Below are positions 1 through 10,261 of a stretch of 64,000 bases of DNA, piece by piece (the first letter of the stretch is position 1; the number at the start of each line of letters is the position of its first letter). The stretch comes from Polyporus tsugae. Lineage: Eukaryota > Basidiomycota > Agaricomycetes > Polyporales > Polyporaceae. The translations under genes and the position numbers were made by a program. The notes beneath the pieces were generated by a model, which saw only the letters and a list, made by a program, of their open reading frames with translations, was not told the origin of the DNA and made no database searches. The DNA lies in the NCBI GenBank assembly GCA_024305745.1, contig JAHRBS010000008.1:1550001-1614000 (forward strand), written 5' to 3'.

Positions 1-192
1 AGGATTGGGAGCGCTGGAACCCCATATGCCATAGTTTTCGGAGAACAGCGCGGCACATTGCGCGAGCTGCTGGTCTGTGACCTTGTCACCGAATACGATG
101 TGGGGCTTCGGGAGAGGTGTAATGGACTCTCCGGGGAGGGAAATGGGTGAAACGGGGAACTGAGGGCTGGTATGCAGTGGTGGGGAGGTCAT
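1..192 (-). CDS. GNAT-like acetyltransferase, N-terminal fragment (partial at window edge)
   Basis: An ATG on the minus strand at 192-190 opens a frame of 64 codons that runs without a stop to base 1, so only the N-terminus is present. After a Ser/Pro-rich leader of about 30 residues comes a segment with the motifs VFGDKVTDQQL and LFSENYGIWG. I associate this pattern with a family of fungal GNAT-type acetyltransferase-like proteins, where it precedes the acyl-CoA-binding fold. That fold itself lies outside the window, so the enzyme assignment rests on the leader only and is tentative. The gene is divergent from the next one, sharing about 350 bp of upstream DNA. Confidence 0.5.
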   Translation of the reverse strand, partial: MTSPPLHTSPQFPVSPISLPGESITPLPKPHIVFGDKVTDQQLAQCAALFSENYGIWGSSAPNP

Positions 193-543
193 GATGGACG
201 AGAGGTAAGTAATGGGTAGTACTATTTAGCAGCACTTCTCGTATCGACCGCGCGGCAGACTGCAGCTCGGTTGACGTAATTTTTTGAAGGTCTATAACCC
301 TCGACGTCGAGGTCAGTAGTCCGGCATTTCATTTTTGATAGTCTCATTCCAAGACCGGGTTGGCCGAGGTTAGCCGGTTATGTTTCGAACATGCGCAGCG
401 GCGACTGCAAAAATTGCCTAAACGAGAATTCCGTTAATTAATATTAGCGGCGCCCTCTCCAAGCCCCACACAACTCAAATTCAAGTGTCCCTCTTCCCTC
501 TTCCCTCCAATCGCCCTTCGTCTGTCTCTCGCTTTCATCCACC
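193..543. promoter_or_regulatory. Shared upstream region of two divergent genes
   Basis: This 351-bp stretch lies between two divergently oriented start codons (192 on minus, 544 on plus). It contains an AT-rich island around 433-446 (taattaatatta) and pyrimidine-rich sequence just before the plus-strand ATG, as is common upstream of fungal genes. I see no defined TATA box or operator. The regulatory role is inferred from gene layout alone. Confidence 0.35.
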
Positions 544-1207
544 ATGTCGTCGCCACCGCCCTCGCCGCTCTTCTCCCGCTCGTCCTCAGGCTCCTCAGGC
601 AATGGCTACATCCCGCTCGGCGTCCCCCGCGTCGCGAGCCTCCTTGTCAAGATGCGCCGGCACCGCGCCAAGGCCAAGTCCCACCACATCGAGTCCGTGT
701 CCGGCTCCGAGCCCCTAACACACCCCGCGCTGAGGGACGAAGGTGCCGTCTCCCCTCGCAAAGTGCCTCTAGGCGAGGACACGACCTTCGTATGTCGCGA
801 TGGAGTCGACGTCGCGAAGCTGTTGAGGGCGGTGCGGGCGTCGCTGTATCAGAGGGCAGTAGAGATTGGTGCGAATGTCTTGGTGGACGAACAGTGCGTA
901 GTTTGCATTTTTGGGTTCGATGGCGTGTATCCGGATATAAAGGTGGACTGACGGGGCGCTGCTTTCCTGCTGATAGGTGGTCGTGCACGATCTGCGGCCC
1001 TAGACATCGGTCCGATGGGACGTTCAGAGTCTATGTATGCGCCTGTTCTCTTTCTCGCTGATTGGGGAATGTGCTGACGGCCGCGTGCAGGTGCGTTACT
1101 CTGCGCGGGGCGCACGCTCAGAGAGAGGCGACCCGCAGCGCCCGGTCGCGCTTGAGAACGCTCGCGACGTCCCCGGGCTTATGACTATCGTGAACAGGAT
1201 CGATTGA
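544..1207 (+). CDS. Conserved basidiomycete protein of unknown function (3 exons, about 174 aa)
   Basis: Exons 544-893, 977-1034 and 1091-1207 join in frame (350 + 58 + 117 nt) to encode about 174 residues. Both introns start GTGCGT or GTATGC and end in TAG or CAG. The N-terminus is Ser/Pro-rich, followed by a basic stretch (MRRHRAKAKSHH). The C-terminal part contains WSCTICGPRH, then VRYSARGARS and VPGLMTIVNRID just before the stop. I recognise this tail as resembling a widespread unannotated Agaricomycete protein type; no enzyme domain is visible. The CxxC followed by RH may be structural or metal-binding, but this is a guess. The reading frame continues through the first intron to a stop at 951, which would be a truncated intron-retention form. 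Confidence 0.7.
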
Positions 1208-2609
1208 GCAACCCGTTCCCAATCCCATCTCTCCTCCCTCTGTTCCCTCACAATGTCGACGGAAATTTTCCCTTCTTGCTGCATCCTCACTCCTCATTCT
1301 CTCCGCTCCCGGTCTTCCCCCTCATTACCCTTCCGTGGACCCTCGTTGGCCACTGTAGAACATCCTGGATTCAACGTATCTCATGACACACTTCTAATAC
1401 CCTCATTGTACCACTGGCACCTTCGCGATCATCATTCCAGTCACCCAGCTAGCCAAGCACGTACGAGCCTCTATAATCCCTCTACGACACCCGTGTACAA
1501 CATGTTCCAGATTTACGTCCCTCTTTGTCTCTTGCCCAGTCTTTTTCCCGCCCCATCCATTTCTTGTCTCCTTGCATACAGAGCATCACGTTCATTTCTC
1601 CACTGTACCAAATCATCCTTGTATATCTACCTACCACTCAAGTCCATCTACCATTCTGCCCCCATACCTCATGCATGCCTGCAGGAAATGGTGCTTGAGC
1701 TGTGTGGCAGACTGCAGCCTTCAGTTCTGAGCCTCTCGAGCCATGACTCACAGGTGCGTTTCCCGAGAACTGTAATGCATTGCCCTTCGAACTGACGCCC
1801 CCGTTCTCAGGTGATGCATTCTTATCTGCGTAGAAGTTTGCTACTGGCAGACTCGCATTGAACACCGTCACAGTATCGCTCGCGCGAACCATTGCGCAGA
1901 CATATCGTCGCAGCCACAGTTTCAAGCACCGAGGACTCGGAGGCCCGTGGGCAGCCCTCGCGCACAACACACCTCGTATGGATGATGGTTGGTCGCCGTC
2001 CTTCTTATCAAGTGCTTCGTGGTGCCACATATTCAAAATACTCAGAAACATGCTTTCAGCGCACGGATGAGGCTACTCATATCATATTGCGGTACATGGT
2101 CGACGTCAGATCAAACGGATCGAAGGCGGTCGCGGTCGCAGCCTTGTTTCTGAATGTCACGGTCTGCTGACCACAAACCGTTGGACGACCGTGGCCTATG
2201 TAGCTTCGCGCTGCAACCGCACAGTGCGGCGGCTTCCTTGCGGTATGCACTGTATGTCTTGCTCGTTAATTTACGGTTTGTGCGGTCGCCCCAGGCAATG
2301 AAGCGAAGACCATGACTAGTGGGCTATGGAGACACGGGCTCGTGAATGTCAATCGTGAATCTGTTCGACAGTTGGAGGAGAGGGGAGTCCTTTGGTCAAG
2401 TCATTTCTGTACTGCCATGGGACGGATCATTTGCCATTTCAAGGCGGTGCAGCTGCGAGGCTGTGGCCCAGCCTTCGTGCCATGGGTTTCTTTGCAGCCA
2501 CGTTCGCTGCCACATAGGATAATCGACGTATCCCGTTGTGCCCCTCATCGTGAGTTATACTGGTCACCATCAGTCTCCTTTGCGCTTTGCTGATATACGG
2601 GGGAGAAAG
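1208..2609. other. 1.4 kb without a supported gene
   Basis: The first 600 bases are pyrimidine-rich on the plus strand and could be 3' untranslated sequence of the upstream gene. Several open frames of 60-180 codons exist on both strands (for example 1253-1795 on plus, 1638-2051 on minus). None has a recognisable motif, a convincing start context or splice partners. The last 200 bases are the likely upstream region of the HET gene. Confidence 0.4.
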
Positions 2610-4664
2610 ATGTGGTTGCTCGATACGGATACCATTCAGCACCACTGGGTTAGCGACCCTGGACAAGTTCGCTATGCCATCCTCTCCCACGTGTGGGATC
2701 TCAATGGTGAACAGACATTTCAGGTAGCGTCAGAATTCCGTCATTCGGCTCGCTGAATATGCTGAGCCATATGTGAACAGGACATCCAGAGGATCCACGC
2801 GGAGCGTCGTCTTACGAAATCGCCTGTCGTTCAAGACGACAACTTTGAAGTTAATGTTTGGGAGGACGAGCGGTTTTCTAAGAAGCTCAGGAGCTTCTGC
2901 GCCTTCGCCCGAGCCAACGGCTACCGCTTCGCCTGGGCCGACATGTGCTGCATCGACAAGACGAGCAGCGCGGAACTCTCCGAAGCCATCAACTCGATGT
3001 ACGAATGGTACTCCAGCGCAGCCGTGTGCTACGCCTTTCTCCACGACGTCGACGACAGCGAGGATCCCCGGGAGTGGAACTCGGCATTTCGTAGGAGCAC
3101 GTGGTTCACGCGGGGTTGGACGCTGCAGGAGCTCATCGCTCCCGTAGAGGTCGTCTTCCTGTCGAAGGACTGGCGGATGATAGGCATGCGGCGTACCTTG
3201 GCCTCTGTCATCGAACAGGTGACCGCTGTGGACGTCGACATCCTCCTGCATCGCGCACCGCTCGACTCCATCAGCGTCGCGCGACGGATGTCATGGGCGG
3301 CGAACCGCAAGACCACGAGGGTCGAAGACGAGGCCTACTCGCTCATGGGCATCTTTGGGATATTCATGGCGACAATCTATGGAGAGGGCTGCCACGCGTT
3401 CATCCGTCTGCAAGAGGAGATCCTGAAGCGTATCCCGGACCAGACCATCTTTGCTTGGGGCTACTTCATGAACCCGCTTGCCGCCAGTCAGGCCAGCATA
3501 CACGACATCGTCCCGGGTCAGCGGTCGTCCTCGCATCTGCTTGCACAGAGTCCAAGTTGGTTTGCGCGCTCGTCGTCGGTGTCTTCTATCGACAAGGGCA
3601 TTCTTTCCGAGCGGATTGGGCTTCCTGCCAGACGAGAAGGAGGCACGCTTGAATGCACAGTGACGAGCTACGGTGTTCGGATGTTCCTTCCGATGCTCCC
3701 TCTCGAGTCATTGGCCGGTACGGACTGGTGGACTTTCCGCTATCTCTCGGACAAGCGTTTCGACGCTTTCTTCGCCCTCCTCGCCGCCGAAGACTCGGAC
3801 GGCGACCTCCTAGCGCTCCTCCTGCTTCGGCCCAAAGGCGAGACCACCGATCAGTACACCGTGGGCATCGTCCACCCTCTCGACCAGAACTTCAATCAGT
3901 TCGAGGCTCGTGGCTTCGTCGTCAAAGGAATTCCTACCTCCGTGACCTCGAAGTCTACCGTGTTCATGGACGTCTACGTCTTGAACACCAATACGATGGC
4001 CTCGCACCTGGCGAAGCGACTCTACCAGTTCACTTTCCCGTGCACCATTATCCTCCGTCCTTGGACCCTTCAGCACCTTCGGACCCACGGTTTCGAGTCG
4101 AGTCTGCTGGAGGACGAATGTCTCTTTCTCGGTCACCAAGGCGGACGCCTAACGACGTTGACCCTCTCCAGAAAAGCCGCTCCCGAGCCCGAGATCGTCA
4201 CCATCCATATCACTAGCTGTCCTCAGCACCCGTCGTGGTTTCCGCCTCTCCACGCCTCTGTCGCCTTCCCGTCGCGCCCCACTCTCGTCGAGGACCTTCC
4301 GGTAACCACCACCACCTCTCCTTCGGGTGGCAGATCGGAGGCCCCATCGCGTTGTGCAGAGGATGTACAGGCGTGGCGAGGTTCCGCAAAGACATTCGAG
4401 CGACCATGCGGAGGGTTGGCGGTCGAGTTGGAATTTTCCAAATGGTTCTTTGGGGAGCGGTCGAAGAACAGCGCCGAAATTTACGCCCTCGACATCAGGA
4501 TCGTGGAAGACCCGGTCGGCGGTCAGTCGGGATCGAATGTCTCCGCACCGGCTGACGATTTGGGCACCGCGGAGGTGGCGGACGCTTCGCCAGGCGACTC
4601 GGAGCCAGGTGTGGGAGGTGCGGTAGAGGGTCCTCCGGTGGATGACGGCATCTCTTTGGTATGA
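2610..4664 (+). CDS. HET-domain (heterokaryon incompatibility type) protein, about 665 aa
   Basis: Exon 1 (2610-2723, 38 codons) begins MWLLDTDT and carries the start of a HET domain, YAILSHVWDLNGEQTF. A 57-bp intron (GTAGCG..ACAG) leads into exon 2 (2781-4664), which continues with DIQRIH, WADMCCIDK (about residues 91-98) and TRGWTLQELIAP (about 148-159). These are the classic HET blocks in the usual order. The family is linked to non-self recognition and cell death between fungal strains; the actual role of this copy is unknown. The remaining 500 residues have no recognised effector or repeat domain, and the C-terminal 100 residues are Pro/Ser/Gly-rich and probably disordered. The gene ends 115 bp from the convergent acetyltransferase gene. 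Length is typical of basidiomycete HET proteins. Confidence 0.88.
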
Positions 4665-4779
4665 GGCTTGAGGACAGCTTGCGAACCAAGGACCAGGGTA
4701 ATACATCTATTGGGCTACATTCCGTTACTGTATACATGATTACCTACCGTCGTCCGACGTCCACTTCTGGCACTCGCGG

Positions 4780-5627
4780 CTAAGCCTTGCGGAAGTGGCG
4801 CAAGTTCTCGATCTGCGACCCCTCGAGCCGCATGCCTTGCCATTCCGACATGGCCTTTGCGCCGAGCACCTTCTCGTAGAAGTCAATCGATGGTTGATTC
4901 CACTGCAATATGCAGACCAGTTAGCGCGTGCGGGCTGACTACCAATTGAAGGGTCTAACAGACCTTGAGAACCGACCAGTCTATCCGTGCACAGTCCTAA
5001 ACAACGAGTCAGCATACCGCGGACGTGAGCCGGCGATGAAAGACTTTTTACCCTTTCTTCCGCGACCTTGCCAAGCTCGGCGAAGAGCGCCTTACCGACA
5101 CCCTTCCCTCGACTTTCGGGGTCGACATACAGATCCTCGAGCTATCGACGATAGCACGTCAGATCACGTCATATATGTATTGCGGGATGCCGTACGTATA
5201 CACCGGGCTTCCCGGTCCACGTGGAGTAGTTGAAAAAGTACATGGCCATCCCGATGACCTTGCCTGGGGCTTCAGGCGCGCCCTCGAACGCAAGGAGTGT
5301 GTGCGCGTAGGTGTTCTCGAAGAGGTTCTTCCTGTACTACGACGAGGTCAGAAAACGGTGCGAATAATCAGAGGAATGCTTACAAGTTCGGGAGTCGCCT
5401 TTACTGACTCTGGCTCCTTCTCGTACTCGGCCTATTGGGATAGTATGGCGACGAATGGGATGGGAAATGACTCATGCAAGTGTGTCGGGGAGGACGACAT
5501 ACCAGGCCGACTACAAGTCGCAAGATCTCATCCTGAACACACGGTGAGCGCGACAGAGAAATATAGAGACCTTGCTGCGTATGCATACCACATCCTCGAC
5601 GGTGGCAGGACGAATAAAGTAGGCCAT
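4780..5627 (-). CDS. GNAT acetyltransferase, diamine/polyamine (SSAT-like) type, about 167 aa
   Basis: Seven short exons on the minus strand, starting at the ATG at 5627-5625 (MAYFIRPATVEDV) and ending at the stop at 4782-4780, splice into about 167 codons. The product shows the GNAT order: N-terminal RPAT..D, a beta-strand segment GMAMYFFNYSTWTGKPG, the strand LEDLYVDP, then the acetyl-CoA loop RGKGVGKAL, and a C-terminal WNQPSIDFYEKVLGA. The last two blocks are characteristic of the spermidine/spermine or thialysine N-acetyltransferase group, and the length equals that of SSAT enzymes. It probably transfers acetyl from acetyl-CoA to a small amine in the cytosol; the exact substrate cannot be read from sequence. 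It is divergent from the NAC-beta gene, with 194 bp between the start codons. Confidence 0.88.
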
Positions 5628-5821
5628 GTCGAGTGGCTGAGGATGTCGGATCGCTGCGATGGCTGTGGACAACAAGACATGATAGACGCTCATCTCGCGT
5701 GGCTGATTGGGGGGCTTGTATGGTCGTATTTTGGCACAAACCTTAATCTTTTCGTGCTGCCTGCAACTGCCAAACCCGCCCCCGAGCTCGACGACGACCC
5801 CGATCCACGACTATCATCACC
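5628..5821. promoter_or_regulatory. Divergent promoter region between GNAT and NAC-beta genes
   Basis: Only 194 bp separate the two start codons, so the core promoters of both genes must lie here or overlap the first exons. No clear TATA box is visible. The layout suggests a housekeeping bidirectional promoter, which is an inference. Confidence 0.4.
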
Positions 5822-6781
5822 ATGGACCCCGCAAAATTGGCCAAGATGCAGGCGCAGGCCGCGGCGAACAGGATCGGTGCGTTTTTTTTTTTCGCGTTCA
5901 ACGGCGACCCTTCTTGCCCTCGCGAGCGGTAGAGCGACGGTGGCGAGTGTTGGAGAGGTTGGGACTAAACGGGCGGAAGAGGGAACACGAGGGCAGAAGG
6001 GTTTTCTGAGGTGCACGAGTGCTTACGCGGATATGCGAATTTTTGTGTAGGCGGTAAGGGGACCGTGCGCCGCAAGATTGTGCGGAAGACCAAGCCGTCG
6101 ACCGCGCAGGACGACAAAAAGCTGCAGGGCGCGCTCAAGAAGCTCAACGTCCAGCCCATCCCCGGCGTCGAGGAGGTCAACATGTTCCGCGAGGACGGCA
6201 ATGTCCTGCACTTCAGCACGCCTAAAGGTACGCCGCGCGTCCACTCTTATCCCGGATCCATCTCCCCTATCCCATTTCCCTATTCCACGCCAATCTATCC
6301 GCCATCTGTTGCTTTACGCTTGCCCGCCCCGAGAAGCGTGTGCCTCCTCCGGCGGTACTAGGCTTAGCTCTGCGCAGATCCGTGCTCAATCACCATCCCG
6401 TTGCTTGTCACGTACGCGTATGAGGCGCCCATACTGATCAACGGTTGGTACTGTACAGTGCACGCGGCCGTCTCCGCCAACACCTTCGCCGTCTACGGCG
6501 CCGGGCACGTGAAGGAGCTCACCGAGCTCGTCCCCGGCATCCTCAACCAGCTCGGCCCCGACTCGCTCGCGTCCCTTCGCAAGCTCGCCGAGTCCTACCA
6601 GGCGATTCAGCAGAGCCAGCAGCGGCCACCAGTGGGCGGTGCGGATGAGGACGACGACGACGACGACGTCCCTGACCTCGTCGAGAACTTCGACACCGTC
6701 GAGGACAAGCCCGCCGACGCCGCGGCGCCGGTCGAGGGCGAGAAGGCGGCGGAGAAGGGCGACCTCGAGGACCTCAACTAG
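5822..6781 (+). CDS. EGD1: Nascent polypeptide-associated complex subunit beta, about 184 aa
   Basis: Exons 5822-5876, 6051-6227 and 6459-6781 (55 + 177 + 323 nt) encode about 184 residues. The N-terminus [23 protein letters not shown] and the following RRKIVRK are the ribosome-binding signature of NAC-beta. The NAC domain follows ([42 protein letters not shown]). The tail is rich in Asp and Glu ([17 protein letters not shown]) as in other fungi. NAC-beta pairs with NAC-alpha at the ribosome exit tunnel and shields emerging chains; it is constitutive and cytosolic. Introns 1 and 2 (174 and 231 bp) are longer than most in the window, which is common in highly expressed ribosomal genes. The gene converges on the Aip1 gene. 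Confidence 0.95.
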
Positions 6782-7241
6782 GCCGAGGCCTCGAGTGAGG
6801 GAAGGGGGGCGTCGTGTTGTGTTGACCAAAACCCCGCCCCGTCGTAGTATTTGTGTGTCTCTTTGCCCTGCTCCCCCCCCGTTTTTCCTTCCTAAGCACG
6901 TCGTTCCAGCAGCGCCCTTCACTATTTCCCTGTACTCGTTCCTGCTAGCCGCTCATTTCTAGGTACCCGCTGTCTTCCGCACACGACCGTCAACGACCGC
7001 ACTGTAAACTGATCGCAAATGCTGTATACTCTATCTAACATTTGAGGGCGTCTCCGATCCCTATTGCGGCGAACGACGTCTGCGCGTCTGCGACATGAGC
7101 CAAGGATGTCCGCAAAGGTCACAGTACAACGTGTTCAAAAGCATTCCTAGCCAACGTAACATACAACATACATGGGTTCTTCTTCCTTGGAATAAGTCCT
7201 CCCAAGATCGCACACCCCTACCAGCCACTGGCACCCACACC
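6782..7241. other. Convergent intergenic region, NAC-beta and Aip1 3' ends
   Basis: This 460-bp stretch holds the 3' untranslated regions of two convergent genes. I see no additional coding signal, no RNA gene and no repeat. Confidence 0.4.
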
Positions 7242-9903
7242 CTACGCATGGAACGTGACGTTCCACACCCTCACGCACCCGTCCGCGCCCGCGCTCGCGA
7301 GCTGGCCGTCTTTCAGCCAGAATACGGCGTTGACGCCGCCGGGACCTGAGTTCTTGATCGCGATGTTCTTCATCGGCTTCTCGACGCTCCAGACGTAGAC
7401 GTGCGTGTCGAGCGAGCCTGACGCACAGTGCCGCCCGTCGGCGGTCCACGCGAGTGCGTTGATGCGCGCGCTGTGGAAGGACCAGCGCGAGGTGATGAGC
7501 TTGCGCTCGGCGGCGTCGAACAGCGCGATCCTGCCACTTGACTGTGGATTTTGAGCAGGAGAGAGGGAAGGGGAAAGTGAGACAGGGAGGGGGGAGAAGG
7601 GGGATGTCAGCCAATGAGAGGATGGGGACGAGAGGGAGGAGACGCACGTCGCCGGATGCAAGGAGCTTGCCGTCGGGTGAGAACGCGAGCGCGCTCACGA
7701 CGCCCTTGTTACCCTCGAGCGTCGCGCTCTCCGAGAGCGTCTTCCCGTCCCATGCGTACAGCCGCACCTTCTGGTCCTGTCGCAGGCGAGTGTTAAAGGG
7801 TAACTCGAAGGAGACGTTGGAGGAACACACGCACTTCTCCGCCGACGGCGACGAGCGAGCCGGACGCGGCGATCGCGCTCGGGGCGTACTTGGGCGCGAG
7901 CTCGAACACCTTCTGGTTCGAGCGCACAGCCTCGACGCTGCTCACCTCCGCGATGAACACCGTCGAGTCCCCGCCGACCGCGACGCCTGCCTTGGGCTGT
8001 GCCGCCGTCGAGAACGACGCGGGTCTATCTTGCGCAGTTAGCACTCAGAATTAAAAGCAGCAGAGAAGATGGGGGAGTCTCACGTGTAGGAGTTGCCGTC
8101 GATCTCGCGCAGGCGGTCGTCCAAGCCGACGGAATGGACCGTGCCCGAGGGGGAGGCGCTGAGGCCGGCGACGAGGGTCGCGTGTGCCTCCCCGCCGACG
8201 TATTCGTACTCGGTCGTGTGCGCGAGCACGCGGCCGTCGGCGGTGCCGACGATGAACGTTGAGTCGGCCGAGGGCGCCTTGATCGCCGACGTGATTGCCT
8301 TTTGTGGACCCTGTCGACACAGACATGGGGGGTGAGGTGGATTCAGAGGGACGGATCGCGAGGGCAAGAGGGATTCAGAAGCGGGAAGACGCACGTAGAG
8401 GACGCGTGTGGGCTTGTCGCCGACGCGCTTGTCGAAGACGTTGAGGTCGCCGGACATGCTGAGCGAGACGATGCTGTCGCCGGCGGTCCAGGTGTTGCCG
8501 ACTTGCTGGTGGTTCACGCCGGAGCCGAGCGTCCAGGTCGTTTGGGCTTTCTTCGTCTCGATGTCCCCTGGATGTGAAGTGTAAGGGGGAATGCAGATCT
8601 GACGGAGAGAATGGACGTACAGAGCTTAACGGTACCGTCGGCCGCGGAGGTGACGAGCGACTTGCTGTCGGGACTCCAGCTGCCGGCCATCTGTACAGAG
8701 GAAGGTTGCACCAACTCCCCATAACGGAGGAATAGTTCAGTTCGCACGCACGATGCTACCCGTGTGCGGGCTGTCGATAAATTCTCCGAGTGTATCGCCA
8801 GTCTTTCCATCATAGACGAATATCTTGTAGTCCGAGCCTACACTGGCGAAATGGTCGCCTGAGGGGGCATACCGGACGTCTTGAACGAACTTTGTGTGCG
8901 TCTTGATGGTCTATATAGAACTCCCATGTCAGATATCTGGTTCACCACTGTCTTTGAGCGCTGGTCTTACCTTGTCATACTTGAACGGCACCCCTGTAGA
9001 GAAATAACTCAATCTCGGTGAGATGAGGGCACGGAAATATGCTAACCTTGATGGAAGACGATGGTAGCATCGTCAGCGGCAGTTGCAGCACGGAATGGTC
9101 GTTGCTGCCTGATACTGACAGCATTGATGGTCTTGACGACCTCAGTTGCGGCGAGCGGGAGTATCCAAACTGACGAACTAACCTTCGCGTGGCCGATAAT
9201 CTCTCCCGTAGAAGAGCCCGTGTCAAACATGAAGGCGTGGCCAAACCTTTCCAGACAAAATGAGCATACACTTGGGGAAATGGGGATAGGTACACTCACT
9301 TGTCTCGACCGTCTCCGACCGCTATTATCCGCTTGCTCTCGCCATCCCACTCCAGATCGTTCCTTCACCGTTCACGAAGCAAACTGCTTTAGCCCACGGA
9401 GACGCCGCCGTGCAACAATGTACTCACACTTGACCCGAAAGAACCTTGTACTCCGCCTTCAAGGTCTGCTCATCCCCGAGAGTATCCCATATTCTCACTT
9501 CCCCCACGCCTGAGGTCGAGACCGGCTTTGACTCAGGGGATAGACGTACCGTTTCCAACGGCATCCGCGGATGCGCAATAGTACCCTGAGGGAGCAATAC
9601 GCGCGACCGTAGCGTTCTGTACATGCCCGCTGTAGGCAATCGACACAGCAGGGTCCTGTCCGCGGCGTGAGGGGTTCCGTCTTTCGTGCCGTTGTGCGCG
9701 TTTCACTGACCGATAAATCGCGAATCTAAGGAGCATATAGTGAGATTCAATGACACCGGGGAGCAGTACGTGGTTCAACTACTTACAATCACGGACCGTC
9801 CATTGGTATACACAATCTTATCCTTGCTCGAGCTGAGCTTGGTCGCCGCTCCTCGCGCGGTTGCTGGGTTCACAGGATGCAAGGGACCTTTCTTATAAGA
9901 CAT
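7242..9903 (-). CDS. AIP1: Actin-interacting protein 1 (WD40 protein), 15 exons, 600 aa
   Basis: Fifteen exons join with consistent phases: 9787-9903, 9711-9725, 9550-9655, 9428-9509, 9300-9362, 9183-9246, 9047-9131, 8971-8993, 8752-8910, 8621-8690, 8395-8567, 8084-8310, 7835-8024, 7648-7776 and 7242-7541. Together they are 1803 nt, giving 600 residues, close to yeast Aip1 and human WDR1 (about 610). Typical Aip1 blocks are present: FGHAFMFDTG, INAVSIRQQRPFRAAT, TKFVQDVRYAPSGD, SWSPDSKSLVTSAADGTVKLW and the C-terminal GGVNAVFWLKDGQLASAGAD. The protein forms two beta-propellers and works with cofilin to disassemble actin filaments at patches and hyphal tips. Exon 2 is only 15 nt (IRDLS). Intron 6 is 51 nt, a multiple of three with no stop, so its retention would go unnoticed by frame alone; I removed it because the family reads GHAK directly into INAVS. 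Confidence 0.95.
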
Positions 9904-10261
9904 TGTGTGAGGAGACGGGGGCAGATAGGGGGGCAGATGGTGGTATATGTAGGGTCCGAGGGACAATTGGTATGGCGGCAGTGGCTGCGACGGCGGCGAC
10001 TGCGACATCGAGATCGTCGTTGGCGCAGATGTACCCGATTTGGTAACACGGCGCGGTCAGGTGATGTCCTCGACGCGTCGCGACGCGCCTTCCACAACAG
10101 CGACAGCGGCAACAGGGACAGAGACGACGGGCGGGACAAGCTTTCGACGTGCACGGTAAAACGTCAGTAACGCAAGCATAACCATTCTGCAACTACATCC
10201 ACAATGACCCATCAGATAGCAAGCAACACTAGGACACGATCCAAGCCTCAACATTTCAAAG
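9904..10261. other. Intergenic region between Mad3 3' end and Aip1 start
   Basis: This 358-bp stretch holds the Mad3 3' end and the Aip1 upstream region. The part near 9990-10110 is rich in CGGCGG/GCGAC-type runs, which create spurious arginine-rich open frames. No TATA box and no gene are visible. Confidence 0.4.

Noticed and set aside
1253..1795. 180-codon frame on plus downstream of the first complete gene
   Set aside because: Pyrimidine-rich, Ser/Pro/Leu-biased sequence without motif or splice partners; fits 3' untranslated or spacer DNA.
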